Source of the DNA: an uncultured SAR86 cluster bacterium
GTDB taxonomy: Bacteria; Pseudomonadota; Gammaproteobacteria; Magnimaribacterales; AG-339-G14
Direction of reading: 5' to 3'
Assembly: GCA_902536295.1 (NCBI GenBank)
Contig: CACAWS010000006.1
Location: 1 to 59,325, forward strand
DNA length: 59,325 nt
Position 1 is the first letter of the stretch. The number at the start of each line of letters is the position of its first letter. The notes under the pieces are model-generated. The model was not told where the DNA came from. It searched no databases and worked only from the letters and a program-made list of their open reading frames with translations. Shown piece by piece: positions 16,461 to 25,727 of the stretch. The position numbers and the translations under genes are program-made.

Positions 16461-18080
16461 ATGTTGGGTAACATGATGCAAGAGCAACTTCTAATCTCAG
16501 GAGTTTTAGAGCATGCAGAAAAATATAATGCTAATACTGAAATTGTAAGTAATACAATTGAAGGAGGGATTCATAAATATACAATTAAAGATTCTGCGTT
16601 AAGATCAAAAAAACTTGCTAATGCTTTATTGAAACTAGGAATAGAAGAAGGCGATGTAATTGCAACTATGGCAGTAAATAGTTATAGACACTTAGAACTT
16701 TATTTTGGAATTTCAGGATTGGGAGCTGTTTTACACACCTTAAATCCTAGATTATTTCCTGAAGATATAAAATATATAGTCAATCATGCTGAAGATAAAT
16801 ATATTTTTGTTGATACTCCGTTTTTACCAATAATTGAAAACGTTTATTCTGATCTCAAAAATGTTAAAGGAGTAATAGTTCTTACCGATAAAGATAATAT
16901 GCCTAATTCTTCCTTAGATAACTTAATTTGCTACGAGGATTTTATTTCCGATGAGTCCGATGAAATTGTTTGGCCTCAATTTGATGAGAATACTGCTTCC
17001 TCGTTATGTTATACGTCTGGCACGACTGGAAATCCTAAAGGAGTGCTTTATTCACATAGATCCACAGTTTTGCACGCTTGGTATGCTACGGCAGGCAATG
17101 CTATGAATGTAACATCAAAAACAGTTTTATTACCTGTTGTTCCTATGTTTCATGTTAATGCTTGGGGTATTCCTTATGCATCTTTTATGTATGGCGCAAA
17201 AATGGTTTTTCCGGGACCTTTTACTGATGGGGAGTCTATAAGTAATTTAATTACTTCGGAAAAAGTTAACCAGCTTATGGGCGTGCCGACTGTTTGGTTG
17301 GATTTATTAAATTACACAGAAAAAAATAATATTATCCTTGATTCTGTTGAAAGTGTTTTGGTTGGCGGGTCAGCCGCGCCTAAGGCAATGATAAAGGCAT
17401 TTCAAGAAAAACATAATTGCTTCCTTCTCCATGGTTGGGGGATGACGGAAATGAGTCCTCTGGGGACTTTAAATGCATACACTCCTGAAATGGACGATAT
17501 GAATCTTGAAGAAAGATATGATATTCAAACTAGTCAGGGTAAGGCTGTTTACGGATGTTCTATGAAAATAGTAAATGATGAAGGTAAAACTTTACCAAAT
17601 GATGGAAAAACTTTTGGGAGGCTTATGGTGAAAGGACCAGCAATCATAGAACGCTATTTTAAGTCTGAGGAAACTGCCTTAGAAGAAGGCTGGTTTGATA
17701 CTGGAGATGTGGCAACGATAGATTCTAATGGTTACATGAGAATCGTTGATAGAAGCAAAGATGTCATTAAATCGGGTGGAGAATGGATTAGCTCGATAGA
17801 CTTAGAAAATACTGCCGTAGGTCATCCTGGTGTTGCCGAAGCCTGCGTTGTTGGTGTGGCTCATCCCAAATGGGATGAAAGACCAATTCTTTTTATAGTA
17901 AAAAATGGCATTGAAGAGTGTGATAAAGATTCAATAATAAGTTTTCTCTCTGACAAAGTAGCTAAATGGTGGTTACCTGACGACATAATATTTGTAGAAG
18001 AGTTGCCTCATGGAGCTACAGGTAAACTACTTAAAACTGGTTTAAGAGAGGAATATCAAAATCATTTAATAGAAAATTAA
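16461..18080 (+). CDS. Fatty-acid/acyl-CoA ligase, DmdB-like AMP-forming family
   Basis: The enzyme activates a carboxylic acid to its acyl-CoA through an acyl-AMP intermediate. The 539 residues carry the P-loop-like YTSGTTGNPKG (about 184-194), the GWGMTEMSPLG motif, TGDVATIDSNGYM, the hinge motif DRSKDVIKSGGEW (about 430) and the C-terminal catalytic Lys in GATGKLLK. The MLGNMM start, the FHVNAWG segment and the length recall medium-chain acyl-CoA and 3-methylmercaptopropionate-CoA (DmdB) ligases. Substrate cannot be fixed from sequence. The MaoC-type gene follows 10 bases later. Confidence 0.88.
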   Translation: MLGNMMQEQLLISGVLEHAEKYNANTEIVSNTIEGGIHKYTIKDSALRSKKLANALLKLGIEEGDVIATMAVNSYRHLELYFGISGLGAVLHTLNPRLFPEDIKYIVNHAEDKYIFVDTPFLPIIENVYSDLKNVKGVIVLTDKDNMPNSSLDNLICYEDFISDESDEIVWPQFDENTASSLCYTSGTTGNPKGVLYSHRSTVLHAWYATAGNAMNVTSKTVLLPVVPMFHVNAWGIPYASFMYGAKMVFPGPFTDGESISNLITSEKVNQLMGVPTVWLDLLNYTEKNNIILDSVESVLVGGSAAPKAMIKAFQEKHNCFLLHGWGMTEMSPLGTLNAYTPEMDDMNLEERYDIQTSQGKAVYGCSMKIVNDEGKTLPNDGKTFGRLMVKGPAIIERYFKSEETALEEGWFDTGDVATIDSNGYMRIVDRSKDVIKSGGEWISSIDLENTAVGHPGVAEACVVGVAHPKWDERPILFIVKNGIEECDKDSIISFLSDKVAKWWLPDDIIFVEELPHGATGKLLKTGLREEYQNHLIEN

Positions 18081-18090
18081 GGAGGTAAAT

Positions 18091-18546
18091 ATGGCGGGCT
18101 TAGTTCCAGCAGATACTTTAAAAGATTATATTGGTACAGAATTTGAACCATCTGATTGGCTAGAGGTGGATCAAGACAGAATAAATCAATTTGCAGATGC
18201 GACATTAGACTATCAATTCATTCACGTGGATTCAGAAAAGGCAACTCCTTTGTTTGGCTCAACTATTGCACATGGATTTTTGTCTCTTTCTTTGACCGCC
18301 GGTTTAAAAGCAGGAGGAATTGCACCTGAGAATATGACGATGGCATTTAACTATGGATTAGACAGAGTAAGATTTCTGACACCTGTAAATGTTGGATCAA
18401 AAGTACGTACTAAAGCTAAATTATTATCAGTAGATGAAAAAGAGGACGGAAGATATTTAGTAAAAAACGAAGTTACAATGGAAATTGAAGGGCAAGAAAA
18501 ACCGGCATTCATTGCCGAAGCCTTAACTATGTTTGTTACTGCTTAA
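18091..18546 (+). CDS. MaoC-like (R)-specific enoyl-CoA hydratase
   Basis: Single hot-dog-fold protein of 151 residues. The hydratase-2 residues are visible: Asp40 and His45 in DYQFIHVD, then the helix-start AHGFLSLSL (60-68). Homologues hydrate trans-2-enoyl-CoA or related thioesters. A very strong Shine-Dalgarno (AAGGAGG) lies 5 bases before the ATG. It forms a two-gene unit with the acyl-CoA ligase, so it probably acts on that CoA thioester or its dehydrogenated derivative. The end overlaps the convergent gatB by 11 bases. Confidence 0.85.
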   Translation: MAGLVPADTLKDYIGTEFEPSDWLEVDQDRINQFADATLDYQFIHVDSEKATPLFGSTIAHGFLSLSLTAGLKAGGIAPENMTMAFNYGLDRVRFLTPVNVGSKVRTKAKLLSVDEKEDGRYLVKNEVTMEIEGQEKPAFIAEALTMFVTA

Positions 18547-19987
18547 GTTTATCTTTTAAAATTTTGTTAACGACCTTAGGATCAGCAGAGCCTTGGGTCG
18601 TTTTCATTACTTGACCAACAAAAAATCCGAAGAGTTTCTCTTTTCCATTTCTGTACTGCTCTAATTGTTTTGGGTTTTCTTTAATTACTTTTTCAATTAA
18701 TTCACCAATATCATCTTCATTAGAAATTTGTTTCAAATTCTCTCTTTCGATAATTTCTTCTACAGTGATATTTTCATTCCAAAGTATTTCAATGATTTTT
18801 TTTGCTGCAGGGTCTGAAATTTTATCTTCATCTAATTTTTGAAGAAGATCTGTTAAGTCGTCACACGATATTTTCGATTCTTCAACAGAACTACCATATT
18901 TGTTTAAAATTGCAGAAAAATCTCCCACCATCCATTTAGCTATCAGTTTAGTATTTTTGATTGATTGAGCAATTTTTTCATAAAAATTACTCATTTCTTT
19001 AGAGCTATTTAATATTTCAGCTTCATAACTGTTTAACTTATATTCAGAGCAGAATCGCTCAATTTTTTGATCCGGTAGTTCGGGTAACGAGTTTTTAATA
19101 TCCTGTATGAAATCATTCGAAATTTCTAAAGGGATTAGGTCAGGTTCTGGGAAATATCTATAATCATTAGCATGTTCTTTAGATCTCATAGATCTTGTTT
19201 CATCTTTTTGAGAATCATAAAGCCTTGTTTCTTGCTCAATGAAATTATCCGACTCCAAGAGATTGATTTGACGGGATATTTCAAAATTAATAGCTTTTTC
19301 TACAAATTTAAATGAATTTATATTTTTTATCTCAGTTCGATTTCCAAGTTTCGTCTCTCCTTTTTTTCTGATTGACACATTTGCATCACATCTCATTGAA
19401 CCTTGAGACATATCTCCATCAGAAATATCAAGAAAAGTTACAATTGAATGTATTTTTTTTAAATAACAAACTGCTTCTTTAGCAGATCTCAAGTCTGGCT
19501 CGGATACAATTTCAAGCAACGGAGTTCCTGCTCTATTCAGATCTATAGCACTTGAGTTATCATATTTATCATGAATTGATTTTCCAGCATCTTCCTCCAA
19601 ATGAGCTCTTGTAATGCCTATTAATTTTTTTTCATTTTCAATTTCAATTTCTACAGATCCTTCTCCGACAATCGGATCATCGAGTTGACTTATTTGATAG
19701 CCTTTTGGAAGATCAGGATAAAAATAGTTTTTTCTTGCAAAAATTGCATGATTAGAAATATTTGCATTTATTGAACAACCAAATCTAACCGCCATTTCTA
19801 TTGCTTTTTTATTTAAAACCGGAAGAACTCCTGGTAATCCCAAGTCAATAATTGAAGCTTGTAAATTTTGTTCAATTCCAAACTCAGTGGGAGCATTAGA
19901 AAATATCTTAGATTTTGTTGAGAGCTGAACATGTATCTCTAAGCCTATAACAGGCTCCCAATTAAAAGATTTAGAGTTAGTAGACAT
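18536..19987 (-). CDS. gatB: Aspartyl/glutamyl-tRNA amidotransferase subunit B
   Basis: GatB is the kinase/tRNA-binding subunit of GatCAB, which converts Asp-tRNA(Asn) or Glu-tRNA(Gln) to the amide form. The 483 residues start with WEPVIGLEIHVQL and include RKNYFYPDLPKGYQISQ, a cradle domain, and a C-terminal helical plus YqeY-like tail (about 335-483) ending VNKILKDKLKQ. The start overlaps the gatA end by 11 bases. The gene is third in gatC-gatA-gatB, divergent from mreBCD as in Pseudomonas. Confidence 0.98.
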   Translation of the reverse strand: MSTNSKSFNWEPVIGLEIHVQLSTKSKIFSNAPTEFGIEQNLQASIIDLGLPGVLPVLNKKAIEMAVRFGCSINANISNHAIFARKNYFYPDLPKGYQISQLDDPIVGEGSVEIEIENEKKLIGITRAHLEEDAGKSIHDKYDNSSAIDLNRAGTPLLEIVSEPDLRSAKEAVCYLKKIHSIVTFLDISDGDMSQGSMRCDANVSIRKKGETKLGNRTEIKNINSFKFVEKAINFEISRQINLLESDNFIEQETRLYDSQKDETRSMRSKEHANDYRYFPEPDLIPLEISNDFIQDIKNSLPELPDQKIERFCSEYKLNSYEAEILNSSKEMSNFYEKIAQSIKNTKLIAKWMVGDFSAILNKYGSSVEESKISCDDLTDLLQKLDEDKISDPAAKKIIEILWNENITVEEIIERENLKQISNEDDIGELIEKVIKENPKQLEQYRNGKEKLFGFFVGQVMKTTQGSADPKVVNKILKDKLKQ

Positions 19988-21404
19988 GATAATCAGTTAT
20001 TTTTTGAAATTCATGAGAAATATTTAATATTTTACCCTCATCTAGATGATTCCCAATAAATTGAAGGCCTAGAGGCATTTTGTTTATAAGTCCAGATGGG
20101 ACAGAAATGGCAGGTAGGCCAGCAAGATTTGCTGGAATAGTGTAAATATCTTGTTCATACATTTTAACTGGATCTTGAATTGAACCTAGTTCGAAAGCTT
20201 CGTTAGAACAAGTTGGCATAGCAATAACAGTTACATTTTTGAATGCTTCTTTAAAGCTATTAGTTATTCGAGCTCTTATCTTTTGAGCCTTTAAATAATA
20301 TGCATCGAAATATCCTGCCGAGAGACAATATGTTCCAATGAGAATTCTTTTTTTTACTTCTTCTCCAAACCCTTCTGATCTAGTTCTAGTATATAGATCC
20401 TCCAAGTCTTTGGGATTTTCACAACGATATCCATATTTTATTCCATCATACCTTGAAAGATTCGCTGAGCATTCAGCTGGAGCAATAACATAATAAGCAG
20501 GAAGAGAATATTCGATGAAGGGTAAATCTATTTCTTTTGTTTTTATTCCATTTTTTTTGAGTAAATCTATGCAATCAAGAAAATTCTGTTTCACTTTATA
20601 ATCATTAATTTTTTCAATTAATTTAAAGGGTATTCCTATTATGTGATCCATTTCTGAAGTTGTTTCATTTATAAGTTTAGGAACATTTTCATTTATAGAT
20701 GTTGAGTCTTTTTCATCAAAACCAGATATTATTTCCAATGCTATAGAAGCATCTATAGCAGATTTAGCAAATATTCCAGCTTGATCTAAACTGGAAGCAA
20801 AGGCTACCATTCCCCATCTAGAAACTCTTCCATAGGTTGGTTTTATGCCTGTGATTCCACAAAACGATGCGGGTTGTCTTATAGACCCCCCAGTATCAGT
20901 GCCCGTAGCAAAAGCGCATAGATTTGCTCTGACTGCAGCAGCGGAACCCCCTGAAGAGCCTCCTGGACTTCTTTTTTTATTAATAGGATTTTTAACGTTT
21001 CCAAAATAACTAGTTTCATTTGAAGAGCCCATAGCAAACTCATCCATATTTGTTTTTCCAACCATTATGGAATTCGATTTTTTTAATTTATCAAATACTG
21101 TTGAAGAATACGGAGATATGAAATTCTCTAACATTTTTGACCCACAAGTTGTTTTATATCCTTCTGCACAAAAGATATCTTTATGAGCTAAAGGAATGCC
21201 TTGTAAAAGACTTTTTCTTTCTTTTAATTTATCAATTTTCTTTGCTTCTTCTAAAGCCTTGTCATTCAAAGAAATAAAACAATTCAAGTCTTTATTTTTT
21301 TCTATATTCGTTAAATAAAGTTGAGTGAGCTCCAAGGACGATATTTCTTTCTTTTCAAGAAGATTTATTTGTTCGATTAAACTTTGAGAAGTAGGATTAC
21401 TCAT
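19977..21404 (-). CDS. gatA: Aspartyl/glutamyl-tRNA amidotransferase subunit A
   Basis: GatA is the glutaminase subunit that supplies ammonia through an internal channel to GatB. The 475-residue amidase-signature protein has the complete Lys-Ser-Ser triad: Lys75 in LAHKDIF, Ser150 in PGGSSGGSAAA and nucleophile Ser174 in TDTGGSIRQP. It overlaps gatC by 4 bases. A complete GatCAB means at least one amide tRNA can be made indirectly; whether that is Asn, Gln or both depends on synthetases outside this window. Confidence 0.98.
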   Translation of the reverse strand: MSNPTSQSLIEQINLLEKKEISSLELTQLYLTNIEKNKDLNCFISLNDKALEEAKKIDKLKERKSLLQGIPLAHKDIFCAEGYKTTCGSKMLENFISPYSSTVFDKLKKSNSIMVGKTNMDEFAMGSSNETSYFGNVKNPINKKRSPGGSSGGSAAAVRANLCAFATGTDTGGSIRQPASFCGITGIKPTYGRVSRWGMVAFASSLDQAGIFAKSAIDASIALEIISGFDEKDSTSINENVPKLINETTSEMDHIIGIPFKLIEKINDYKVKQNFLDCIDLLKKNGIKTKEIDLPFIEYSLPAYYVIAPAECSANLSRYDGIKYGYRCENPKDLEDLYTRTRSEGFGEEVKKRILIGTYCLSAGYFDAYYLKAQKIRARITNSFKEAFKNVTVIAMPTCSNEAFELGSIQDPVKMYEQDIYTIPANLAGLPAISVPSGLINKMPLGLQFIGNHLDEGKILNISHEFQKITDYHVY

Positions 21405-21694
21405 TTTTGTTCAATTACTTTTGGAGATAGATAATAACCATTGTCTGAATGAGGTGCATTCTTAATATATTTATCTCTTTCTATGTTTTCAGAAATAATA
21501 TCTTCTCTAAGGTTTTGAGCTTGGTTGAGTGGATGACTCATTGGCTTGATTTTACTTGTATCCACTTCATTCATTTTATCTACCATTAAAAGAATAGATT
21601 CTAATTCTTTTAGAATTTTATCTTTCATAACATCTTCTATTTCTAATTTAGATAATTGAGAAATAATTTTTAAAGTATCTTCTGAAATTTTCAT
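21401..21694 (-). CDS. gatC: Aspartyl/glutamyl-tRNA amidotransferase subunit C
   Basis: GatC is a 97-residue belt protein that wraps between GatA and GatB and stabilises the complex. The N-terminal helices with ISQLSKLEIED and the central segment DTSKIKPMSHPLNQAQNLRED match the family. It is first in the gatCAB operon, and its start is 75 bases from the divergent mreB. The overlap with gatA (4 bases) implies coupled translation and fixed stoichiometry. Confidence 0.95.
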   Translation of the reverse strand: MKISEDTLKIISQLSKLEIEDVMKDKILKELESILLMVDKMNEVDTSKIKPMSHPLNQAQNLREDIISENIERDKYIKNAPHSDNGYYLSPKVIEQK

Positions 21695-21769
21695 ACAATT
21701 GATTAAATTAAGTTATTATATCAAAGCAGTGATAAAAAAATTTATCGCATTTTACATGTAAATTTTAAA

Positions 21770-22816
21770 ATGGTTTCTTTAGCAAAATACTTGAAAGGTT
21801 TTTATTCTACTGACCTATCCATTGATCTAGGAACTGCAAACACCTTAGTTTATGTCAAAGGAAGAGGGATTGTGCTTGATGAACCATCTGTGGTGGCTAT
21901 AAAAAAAACCGAAGGCCATCGTTCAGTTGTGGCTGTGGGCTCAGAAGCTAAAAGAATGTTAGGTAGAGTACCAGGAAATATTGATGCAATCAGACCATTA
22001 AAAGATGGAGTTATTGCTGATTTTCAAGTAACTGAAAAAATGCTTCAACATTTTATTCAAGAGGCTCATGGAGAGAATTTCTTCAGACCAAGTCCAAGGA
22101 TACTTATATGCGTTCCTTGCCAATCTACTCAAGTGGAGAGAAGAGCAATCAGAGAGTCAGCTTTACAGGCTGGAGCAAGAGAAGTAAGACTAATTGAAGA
22201 ACCTATGGCAGCTGCAATTGGAGCAGGCCTGCCCGTCGAAGAAGCTTCAGGTTCCATGGTAGTAGACATTGGAGGAGGAACTACAGAAATTGCTATTCTT
22301 GCTCTAAATGGTGTGGTCTTTTCAAGTTCTTTAAAAACAGGAGGTGATAGATTTAATGAGGCAATAATTTCTTATTTAAGAAGGAAATATGGAGTTCTTG
22401 TAGGAGAATCAACAGCAGAGAGAATAAAGGAAAATGTTGGTTGCGCGTCTGCAGATAGTGAAATTAGAGAAATGGAGGTGAGAGGAAGAAACTTAGCTGA
22501 GGGTGTTCCTAACACTTTAAATATTTCTAGTTCTGAAATTTATGAAGCTATTTCAGGGCCATTATCATCTATTTTACAATCTATCAGAAATGCCTTAGAG
22601 CAGTCGCCTCCTGAACTAAGCTCTGATATATCTGAGAGAGGTATAGTTCTGACCGGTGGAGGAGCGCTTTTAAGAGATCTAGATGTGATGATCTCTGAAC
22701 AAACTGGAATTCCCGTTATAATTGCTGAAGACCCTCTTACTTGTGTCGCAAGAGGCGGAGGAATAGCTTTGGATTTATTGGATAAATATGATGTTGATCT
22801 ATTATCAACAGAATAG
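21770..22816 (+). CDS. mreB: Rod shape-determining protein MreB
   Basis: MreB is the bacterial actin that orients lateral cell-wall synthesis under the inner membrane. The 348 residues show the actin-fold ATP motifs: [12 protein letters not shown] (phosphate 1, about 17-28), [12 protein letters not shown] (connect 1), [14 protein letters not shown] (phosphate 2) and [12 protein letters not shown] (adenosine). The length equals E. coli MreB (347). The 75-base gap to gatC must hold both divergent promoters. It contains the imperfect dyad GTGATAAA/TTTATCGC (about 21729-21748), but no clear Shine-Dalgarno. Confidence 0.98.
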   Translation: MVSLAKYLKGFYSTDLSIDLGTANTLVYVKGRGIVLDEPSVVAIKKTEGHRSVVAVGSEAKRMLGRVPGNIDAIRPLKDGVIADFQVTEKMLQHFIQEAHGENFFRPSPRILICVPCQSTQVERRAIRESALQAGAREVRLIEEPMAAAIGAGLPVEEASGSMVVDIGGGTTEIAILALNGVVFSSSLKTGGDRFNEAIISYLRRKYGVLVGESTAERIKENVGCASADSEIREMEVRGRNLAEGVPNTLNISSSEIYEAISGPLSSILQSIRNALEQSPPELSSDISERGIVLTGGGALLRDLDVMISEQTGIPVIIAEDPLTCVARGGGIALDLLDKYDVDLLSTE

Positions 22817-23665
22817 ATGAATAACAAAGAACTTAAACAAACTCAAATTTCTCAAACTGCAATTTTTACAACTGGCTCAATGAGAGCTTCAAAAATTTTT
22901 CCTTCTTTTTTTTTAGTAACTTGTATCTTCTTTTCTGATTTTTTTTTAAATTACAGTAAAGACATTAAAGTTTTTTTCCTAAATGCATCACAACCAATTA
23001 CTGAAATTCCATCAGCAATAGGCCAAATTTATAGTAGAGCCACTTTTTTCTTTTCTTCTCAAAATCAACTTTTTGTTGAGATTGAAACTTTAAGAACAGA
23101 AATAGAAGAATTAAATTTTGAGATTTTAAAAATGAAAAGTATTCAAAATGAAAACGATGAACTTTCTCAATTGTTAAATTATTCTAAGAAGGGAAAATTT
23201 ACTTTCTCAATGCTTGGTGAAATTAAAAGCAAATCATTTTTTCCTAATGAGTCTTTGAATATTGAAACGGATATAAAAAAGTTAAACGATAATATGATAG
23301 TTATAAACCGGAAGGGCGTTGTCGGACAAATTAAAGAAATCTTTCCTAAATCAGTTAAGGTTTTTCCAATATATGCGAAAGGAAATATTGTACCTGCCTA
23401 TATTAATTCAAACGGCTTAAATATTATCTTGAAAGGATTAGGAGAAGATAAGTTATTTTCAATAGAGAACTTAAGTAGCGATGTTGACTTAAAAATTGGA
23501 GATGAAATTTTTTCTTCTGGCTTAGGAGGTAAATTTCCAAAGGGATATCTAATTGGTAAGATAAAAAAAATATCAAATAATCCAAATTTAAAATTTCAAA
23601 CTGTTGAAGTCCAATCTACTGCAGTTTTTAATAATGGATCTAAAGTTTTGTTTATTTCTCCATGA
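22817..23665 (+). CDS. mreC: Rod shape-determining protein MreC
   Basis: MreC is a bitopic inner-membrane protein whose periplasmic domain links MreB to the PBP2/RodA elongasome. The 282 residues have a cytoplasmic N-terminal stretch, one membrane helix (about 29-46), a coiled coil with repeated Glu/Leu/Ile (about 80-115) and a beta-barrel periplasmic domain (about 120-282, including VINRKGVVGQI and GDEIFSSGLGGKFPKGYLIG). The ATG directly follows the mreB stop, and it overlaps mreD by 4 bases. Confidence 0.96.
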   Translation: MNNKELKQTQISQTAIFTTGSMRASKIFPSFFLVTCIFFSDFFLNYSKDIKVFFLNASQPITEIPSAIGQIYSRATFFFSSQNQLFVEIETLRTEIEELNFEILKMKSIQNENDELSQLLNYSKKGKFTFSMLGEIKSKSFFPNESLNIETDIKKLNDNMIVINRKGVVGQIKEIFPKSVKVFPIYAKGNIVPAYINSNGLNIILKGLGEDKLFSIENLSSDVDLKIGDEIFSSGLGGKFPKGYLIGKIKKISNNPNLKFQTVEVQSTAVFNNGSKVLFISP

Positions 23666-24168
23666 CAGATTTTATAGATAAAAAAAATACTACTTTTCCA
23701 GTTTATTTAACTATTGGTTTGACAATAGTGTTTTTTACGATTTTAGAGATTACATTAAGAAATATATTTCCTTTATTCCTTGGCATACCCTTAACTCTAA
23801 TGAGTCTTGTTTATTGGAATATGGCCTTGCCAAAGAGCGTAGGATTATTTTGGGCAATCATGTGTGGTTTCGCATTGGATCTTTTTCAAGATATTATCTT
23901 AGGCTCAAATGTGATGATTTTTTTAATAAGTTCCTATTTAATACAAAGATATTTTCATAGGCTTAGAGCTTTATTTAGAGTTCAACAGTCTTTAATAGTT
24001 GCTTCAATGATTTTAATTTATCAAACAATTTTTTTAGTGACCTTTAGCAAATTTTCTTCTTCAAACTTTTTGGAATTAACATTTTTCACTTTTATATCTG
24101 CTTTAATATGGCCATTGATATTTGGAGTACTAAGATTTATAAGAATTAGATTTACTTATGTAAACTAA
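23662..24168 (+). CDS. mreD: Rod shape-determining protein MreD
   Basis: MreD is a small polytopic inner-membrane partner of MreC. The 168-residue product is strongly hydrophobic with about five membrane helices (roughly 15-31, 35-52, 60-80, 100-120 and 135-155). The PKSVGLFWAIMCGFALDLFQD segment corresponds to the conserved GLxxGLxxDLl motif of the family. It overlaps mreC by ATGA. Its stop overlaps the convergent mgtE stop by 4 bases, so the two transcription units end in each other. Confidence 0.92.
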   Translation: MTDFIDKKNTTFPVYLTIGLTIVFFTILEITLRNIFPLFLGIPLTLMSLVYWNMALPKSVGLFWAIMCGFALDLFQDIILGSNVMIFLISSYLIQRYFHRLRALFRVQQSLIVASMILIYQTIFLVTFSKFSSSNFLELTFFTFISALIWPLIFGVLRFIRIRFTYVN

Positions 24169-25499
24169 CTATAGAATAATGTCGCTAATCCAAGAAAGGA
24201 TAGAAAACCAACCACGTCCGTAATTGTAGTTACAATTACACTTCCAGCTATTGCTGGATCCAACTTCAAAAATTTTAAAATTAACGGAATACCCATTCCG
24301 CTTATAACGGCCATAAACAGATTCATCACCATAGATAGCAAAATTATTAAAGCGATAGTAATTTCATTGAACCAAAAAAAAGATATCAAGCCTAAAATTA
24401 GCGACCAGAAAATTCCATTAACAATTCCTACAGTGATTTCTCTTGATAATAAGTAGAAATAATTAGATGACATTATCTGACCCAGAGCTAATCCTCTAAC
24501 TGTTATTGTTAATGTCTGAGTAGCCGCTACCCCGCCCATACTGGCAATGATGGGCATTAATACCGCTAAGAAAATTACTTCTTCAATTGTATCTTTGAAT
24601 AAGTTAATTACAGATGACGCAATAATTGCGGTAAATAAATTTATTCCAAGCCAAAATCCTCTACTTTTAATTGCCGATGAAGTTTTTTCAAAAGTATCTC
24701 CACTTAAACCTGAAAATTGTTTCAATGAACCATCTGCTTCAGATTTAATTTTATCTATTACATCATCGAAAGTAATTCTTCCTATCAAGTTATTCTCTTG
24801 ATCAACAACAGGAGCTGAAATAAGGTCGTCTCGTTCAAAAATTTTTATAACCTCGCTAGACTTTATTTCAGCATTTAAAGCATTTTTTTCAAGCATAATA
24901 TTTTTAACAATTTCATTAGGTGAATTAGTTATTAAGTTTGAAATTGGTAGCACTCCTCTAAATTTATTATTTCTACTTACAACAAATAAATTGTCTGTTG
25001 ATAATGGAATAGAATTTTTTATTCTTAAGTATCTAAGAACTAGTTCAACAGAGTGATAAGGCCTTACAACTATGAAGTCAGTATTCATCAAGCCTCCAGC
25101 AGAATCCTCAGGATATTTCAAAACTGTTTCGAGAATGTCTTTATTCTGATAAGACATTTTATCCAAAACTTCTTTCATGATCTGTTTTGGAAGATCTTGA
25201 AGTATGTCAGCAATTTCATCAGGCTCTAGATCCTTTGTTACAGTGGCCAATTCATTAGGATCCATATAGGACAAGACTGTTTCTCTCACATCGTCTGATA
25301 GATTCTTTAGAATTTCTCCCTCATTTTCTTCCTCTATAAGTTGCCAAATTAATGCTCTTCTTTTTGGAGGGCTTGACTCAATGATAAGAGATATTTCATA
25401 AGCTGGGAGCGAATTAAATATTTCTTTTGATTCAGAATATTTTCCTTTTTTTAGTATTTCTAATACGTCATGAGTATGTGATTTTGACTTTTCATTCAT
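24165..25499 (-). CDS. mgtE: Magnesium transporter MgtE
   Basis: MgtE is a Mg2+-gated homodimeric Mg2+ channel of the inner membrane. The 444 residues contain the cytoplasmic N domain (about 15-130, with the EPDEIADILQDLP repeat), two CBS domains (about 135-255, with EDSAGGLMNTDFI), then five membrane helices (about 285-440). The latter carry the selectivity and family residues in MPIIASMGGVAATQTLTI and the ending VVTTITDVVGFLSFLGLA. It ends the kdsD-lptC-lptB-rpoN-fragment unit, in a slot normally separated from rpoN by hpf, ptsN and rapZ. Confidence 0.96.
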   Translation of the reverse strand: MNEKSKSHTHDVLEILKKGKYSESKEIFNSLPAYEISLIIESSPPKRRALIWQLIEEENEGEILKNLSDDVRETVLSYMDPNELATVTKDLEPDEIADILQDLPKQIMKEVLDKMSYQNKDILETVLKYPEDSAGGLMNTDFIVVRPYHSVELVLRYLRIKNSIPLSTDNLFVVSRNNKFRGVLPISNLITNSPNEIVKNIMLEKNALNAEIKSSEVIKIFERDDLISAPVVDQENNLIGRITFDDVIDKIKSEADGSLKQFSGLSGDTFEKTSSAIKSRGFWLGINLFTAIIASSVINLFKDTIEEVIFLAVLMPIIASMGGVAATQTLTITVRGLALGQIMSSNYFYLLSREITVGIVNGIFWSLILGLISFFWFNEITIALIILLSMVMNLFMAVISGMGIPLILKFLKLDPAIAGSVIVTTITDVVGFLSFLGLATLFYS

Positions 25500-25502
25500 A
25501 AA

Positions 25503-25727
25503 CTAAATTTTTCTATCAAGAGACTTAGATATATTAAGTTTAGTTCTATACTTTGAAATAGTTTTTCTCGAGACTAAAATTTTATGTTGTTTCTCAAATA
25601 AAATTTTAAGTTTTTCATCTGTGTAAGGTGAATTTCTATCTTCATCTAAAATAGTTTGTTGTAAGAATTCTAAAAGAAGAGTTTTTTTGGTTTTTTTTAT
25701 TTTCAAACCTACCTTTTTAATTTTCAA
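25503..25727 (-). CDS. Stand-alone C-terminal RpoN-box domain (sigma-54 remnant)
   Basis: The 74-residue product aligns only with the extreme C terminus of sigma-54. EFLQQTILDEDRNSPYTDEKL matches the helix before the RpoN box, and SRKTISKYR (53-61) corresponds to the box ARRTVAKYR that contacts the -24 promoter element; the ending KSLDRKI also fits. Regions I and the core-binding domain are absent. It starts inside lptB, exactly where full-length rpoN lies in E. coli. TTG 25727 is chosen because GGAG lies 6 bases before it; TTG 25739 is an upstream alternative. It could be a decaying pseudogene or a reduced DNA-binding protein. Confidence 0.72.
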   Translation of the reverse strand: MKIKKVGLKIKKTKKTLLLEFLQQTILDEDRNSPYTDEKLKILFEKQHKILVSRKTISKYRTKLNISKSLDRKI

